DNA from: Lachnospiraceae bacterium
GTDB taxonomy: Bacteria; Bacillota; Clostridia; Lachnospirales; Lachnospiraceae
DNA: 6,667 bases
Assembly: GCA_016301965.1 (NCBI GenBank)
Contig: JAEDOO010000104.1
Coordinates: 1 to 6,667 of the forward strand
Reading direction: 5' to 3'
Part shown: positions 6,338-6,667 of the stretch, piece after piece
Layout of the letters: every line of letters starts with the position of its first letter
How positions within the stretch are numbered: position 1 is the first letter of the stretch
Made by a program: the position numbers and the translations under genes
The notes under the pieces: generated by a model
What the model was told of the DNA's origin: nothing
Database searches by the model: none
What the model saw: the letters and a program-made list of their open reading frames with translations, nothing else

Positions 6338-6667
6338 TTATTTCGTATTGGATTTGATAAAAAATCCGGTATACTGCTTACTGCCTTTTGTATACTGTAC
6401 TTTGTACCAGACTCTGTTTTTGTTGTCTCTGGTAGTATAAATAACTTTCAGTTTCGCATTTTTCGGTACTTTTACCAGTGTCTTATAGGATGTACCTGCA
6501 TACTGGCGAAGATTATCTGCCTTTTTAGCTTTTACTGTCTTGGGCGCACTGGCTGTTGTGCCGCCGGAACAACTGGTATACGCAGAATATCCTGTTCTGC
6601 CGCTGACGGTCTTGTAGGCTCTCACCTTATAATAGTAGATCGTATTTTTTTCCAGAGATTTTACAGT
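6338..6667 (-). CDS. C-terminal part of a probable secreted or surface protein, FN3-like then SH3-like domain (partial)
   Basis: The reading frame is open to the window edge, so only the last 109 residues are visible and the start lies outside. Residues 1-32 of the visible part (LEKNTIYYYKVRAYKTVSGR and on to YSAYTS) look like the last strands of a fibronectin type III domain, with the usual Tyr-Tyr-x-V-R-A-Y pattern. A short Ser/Thr/Ala/Lys linker (33-50) leads to a segment at about 51-106 that resembles a bacterial SH3 (SH3b) domain: LRQYAGTSYKTL, then a V-P-K-N-A-K-L-K-V turn, WYKVQY, and a final YTGFFIKS strand. Such tails occur in cell-wall-associated proteins of Lachnospiraceae and relatives, where they may bind peptidoglycan or other surface polymers. 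The end is very Lys-rich. A GTG at 6625 is an internal Val in the FN3-like unit and not a start. The catalytic or adhesive function, if any, would lie in the unseen N-terminus. Confidence 0.75.
   Translation of the reverse strand, partial: TVKSLEKNTIYYYKVRAYKTVSGRTGYSAYTSCSGGTTASAPKTVKAKKADNLRQYAGTSYKTLVKVPKNAKLKVIYTTRDNKNRVWYKVQYTKGSKQYTGFFIKSNTK

Noticed and set aside
6338..6625. Complete 95-residue protein starting at 6625
   Set aside because: The frame stays open upstream to the window edge with FN3-like sequence, and the codon at 6625 is GTG inside that domain, so it is an internal Val of a longer gene.

Overview
The window looks like chromosome of a low-to-mid GC Firmicute, most likely a gut Lachnospiraceae-type Clostridium relative. 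The evidence is strong AGGAGG-type ribosome binding sites, a MarR regulator next to paired ABC exporter half-transporters of the BmrCD/YheIH type, and the end of a secreted fibronectin-III/SH3-like protein typical of that group. Genus and species cannot be told from this stretch. Every gene that can be supported lies on the minus strand, so the window reads from right to left.

Right side, 6667 to 5457: the C-terminal end of a probable cell-surface protein (FN3-like then SH3-like) is followed after 12 nt by a SpoU/TrmH-family RNA 2'-O-methyltransferase. This unit ends in a long-stem Rho-independent terminator at 5457-5524.

Centre and left, 5382 to 156: a near-consensus sigma-A promoter (TTGACA, 17 nt, TAGAAT) drives a four-gene operon: marR-type repressor, ABC half-transporter A, ABC half-transporter B, nucleoside hydrolase. 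Gaps are 4 nt, a 1-nt overlap and 22 nt. The expected start of transcription lies inside an operator-like array of TTCG/CGAA half-sites repeating every 15 bp, which suggests autorepression by the MarR protein. The two ABC subunits have complementary defects: A has Asp for the catalytic Glu and Gln for the switch His, and B has LSQGQ for LSGGQ. Together they should form a heterodimer with one active and one degenerate ATP site. The nucleoside hydrolase has all expected active-site motifs, but most of it is much GC-richer than the rest of the operon, so it may have joined the operon later.

Far left, 1 to 111: a striking near-palindromic element with perfect 24-bp arms and a nested central hairpin begins at the first base of the window and lies just downstream of the nucleoside hydrolase. 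It could be a dispersed palindromic repeat or MITE-like unit, a structured 3' end, or part of a larger element cut by the window edge. Together with the operator array it is the most unusual non-coding signal here. No CRISPR array, tRNA, rRNA, transposase or phage gene was seen.
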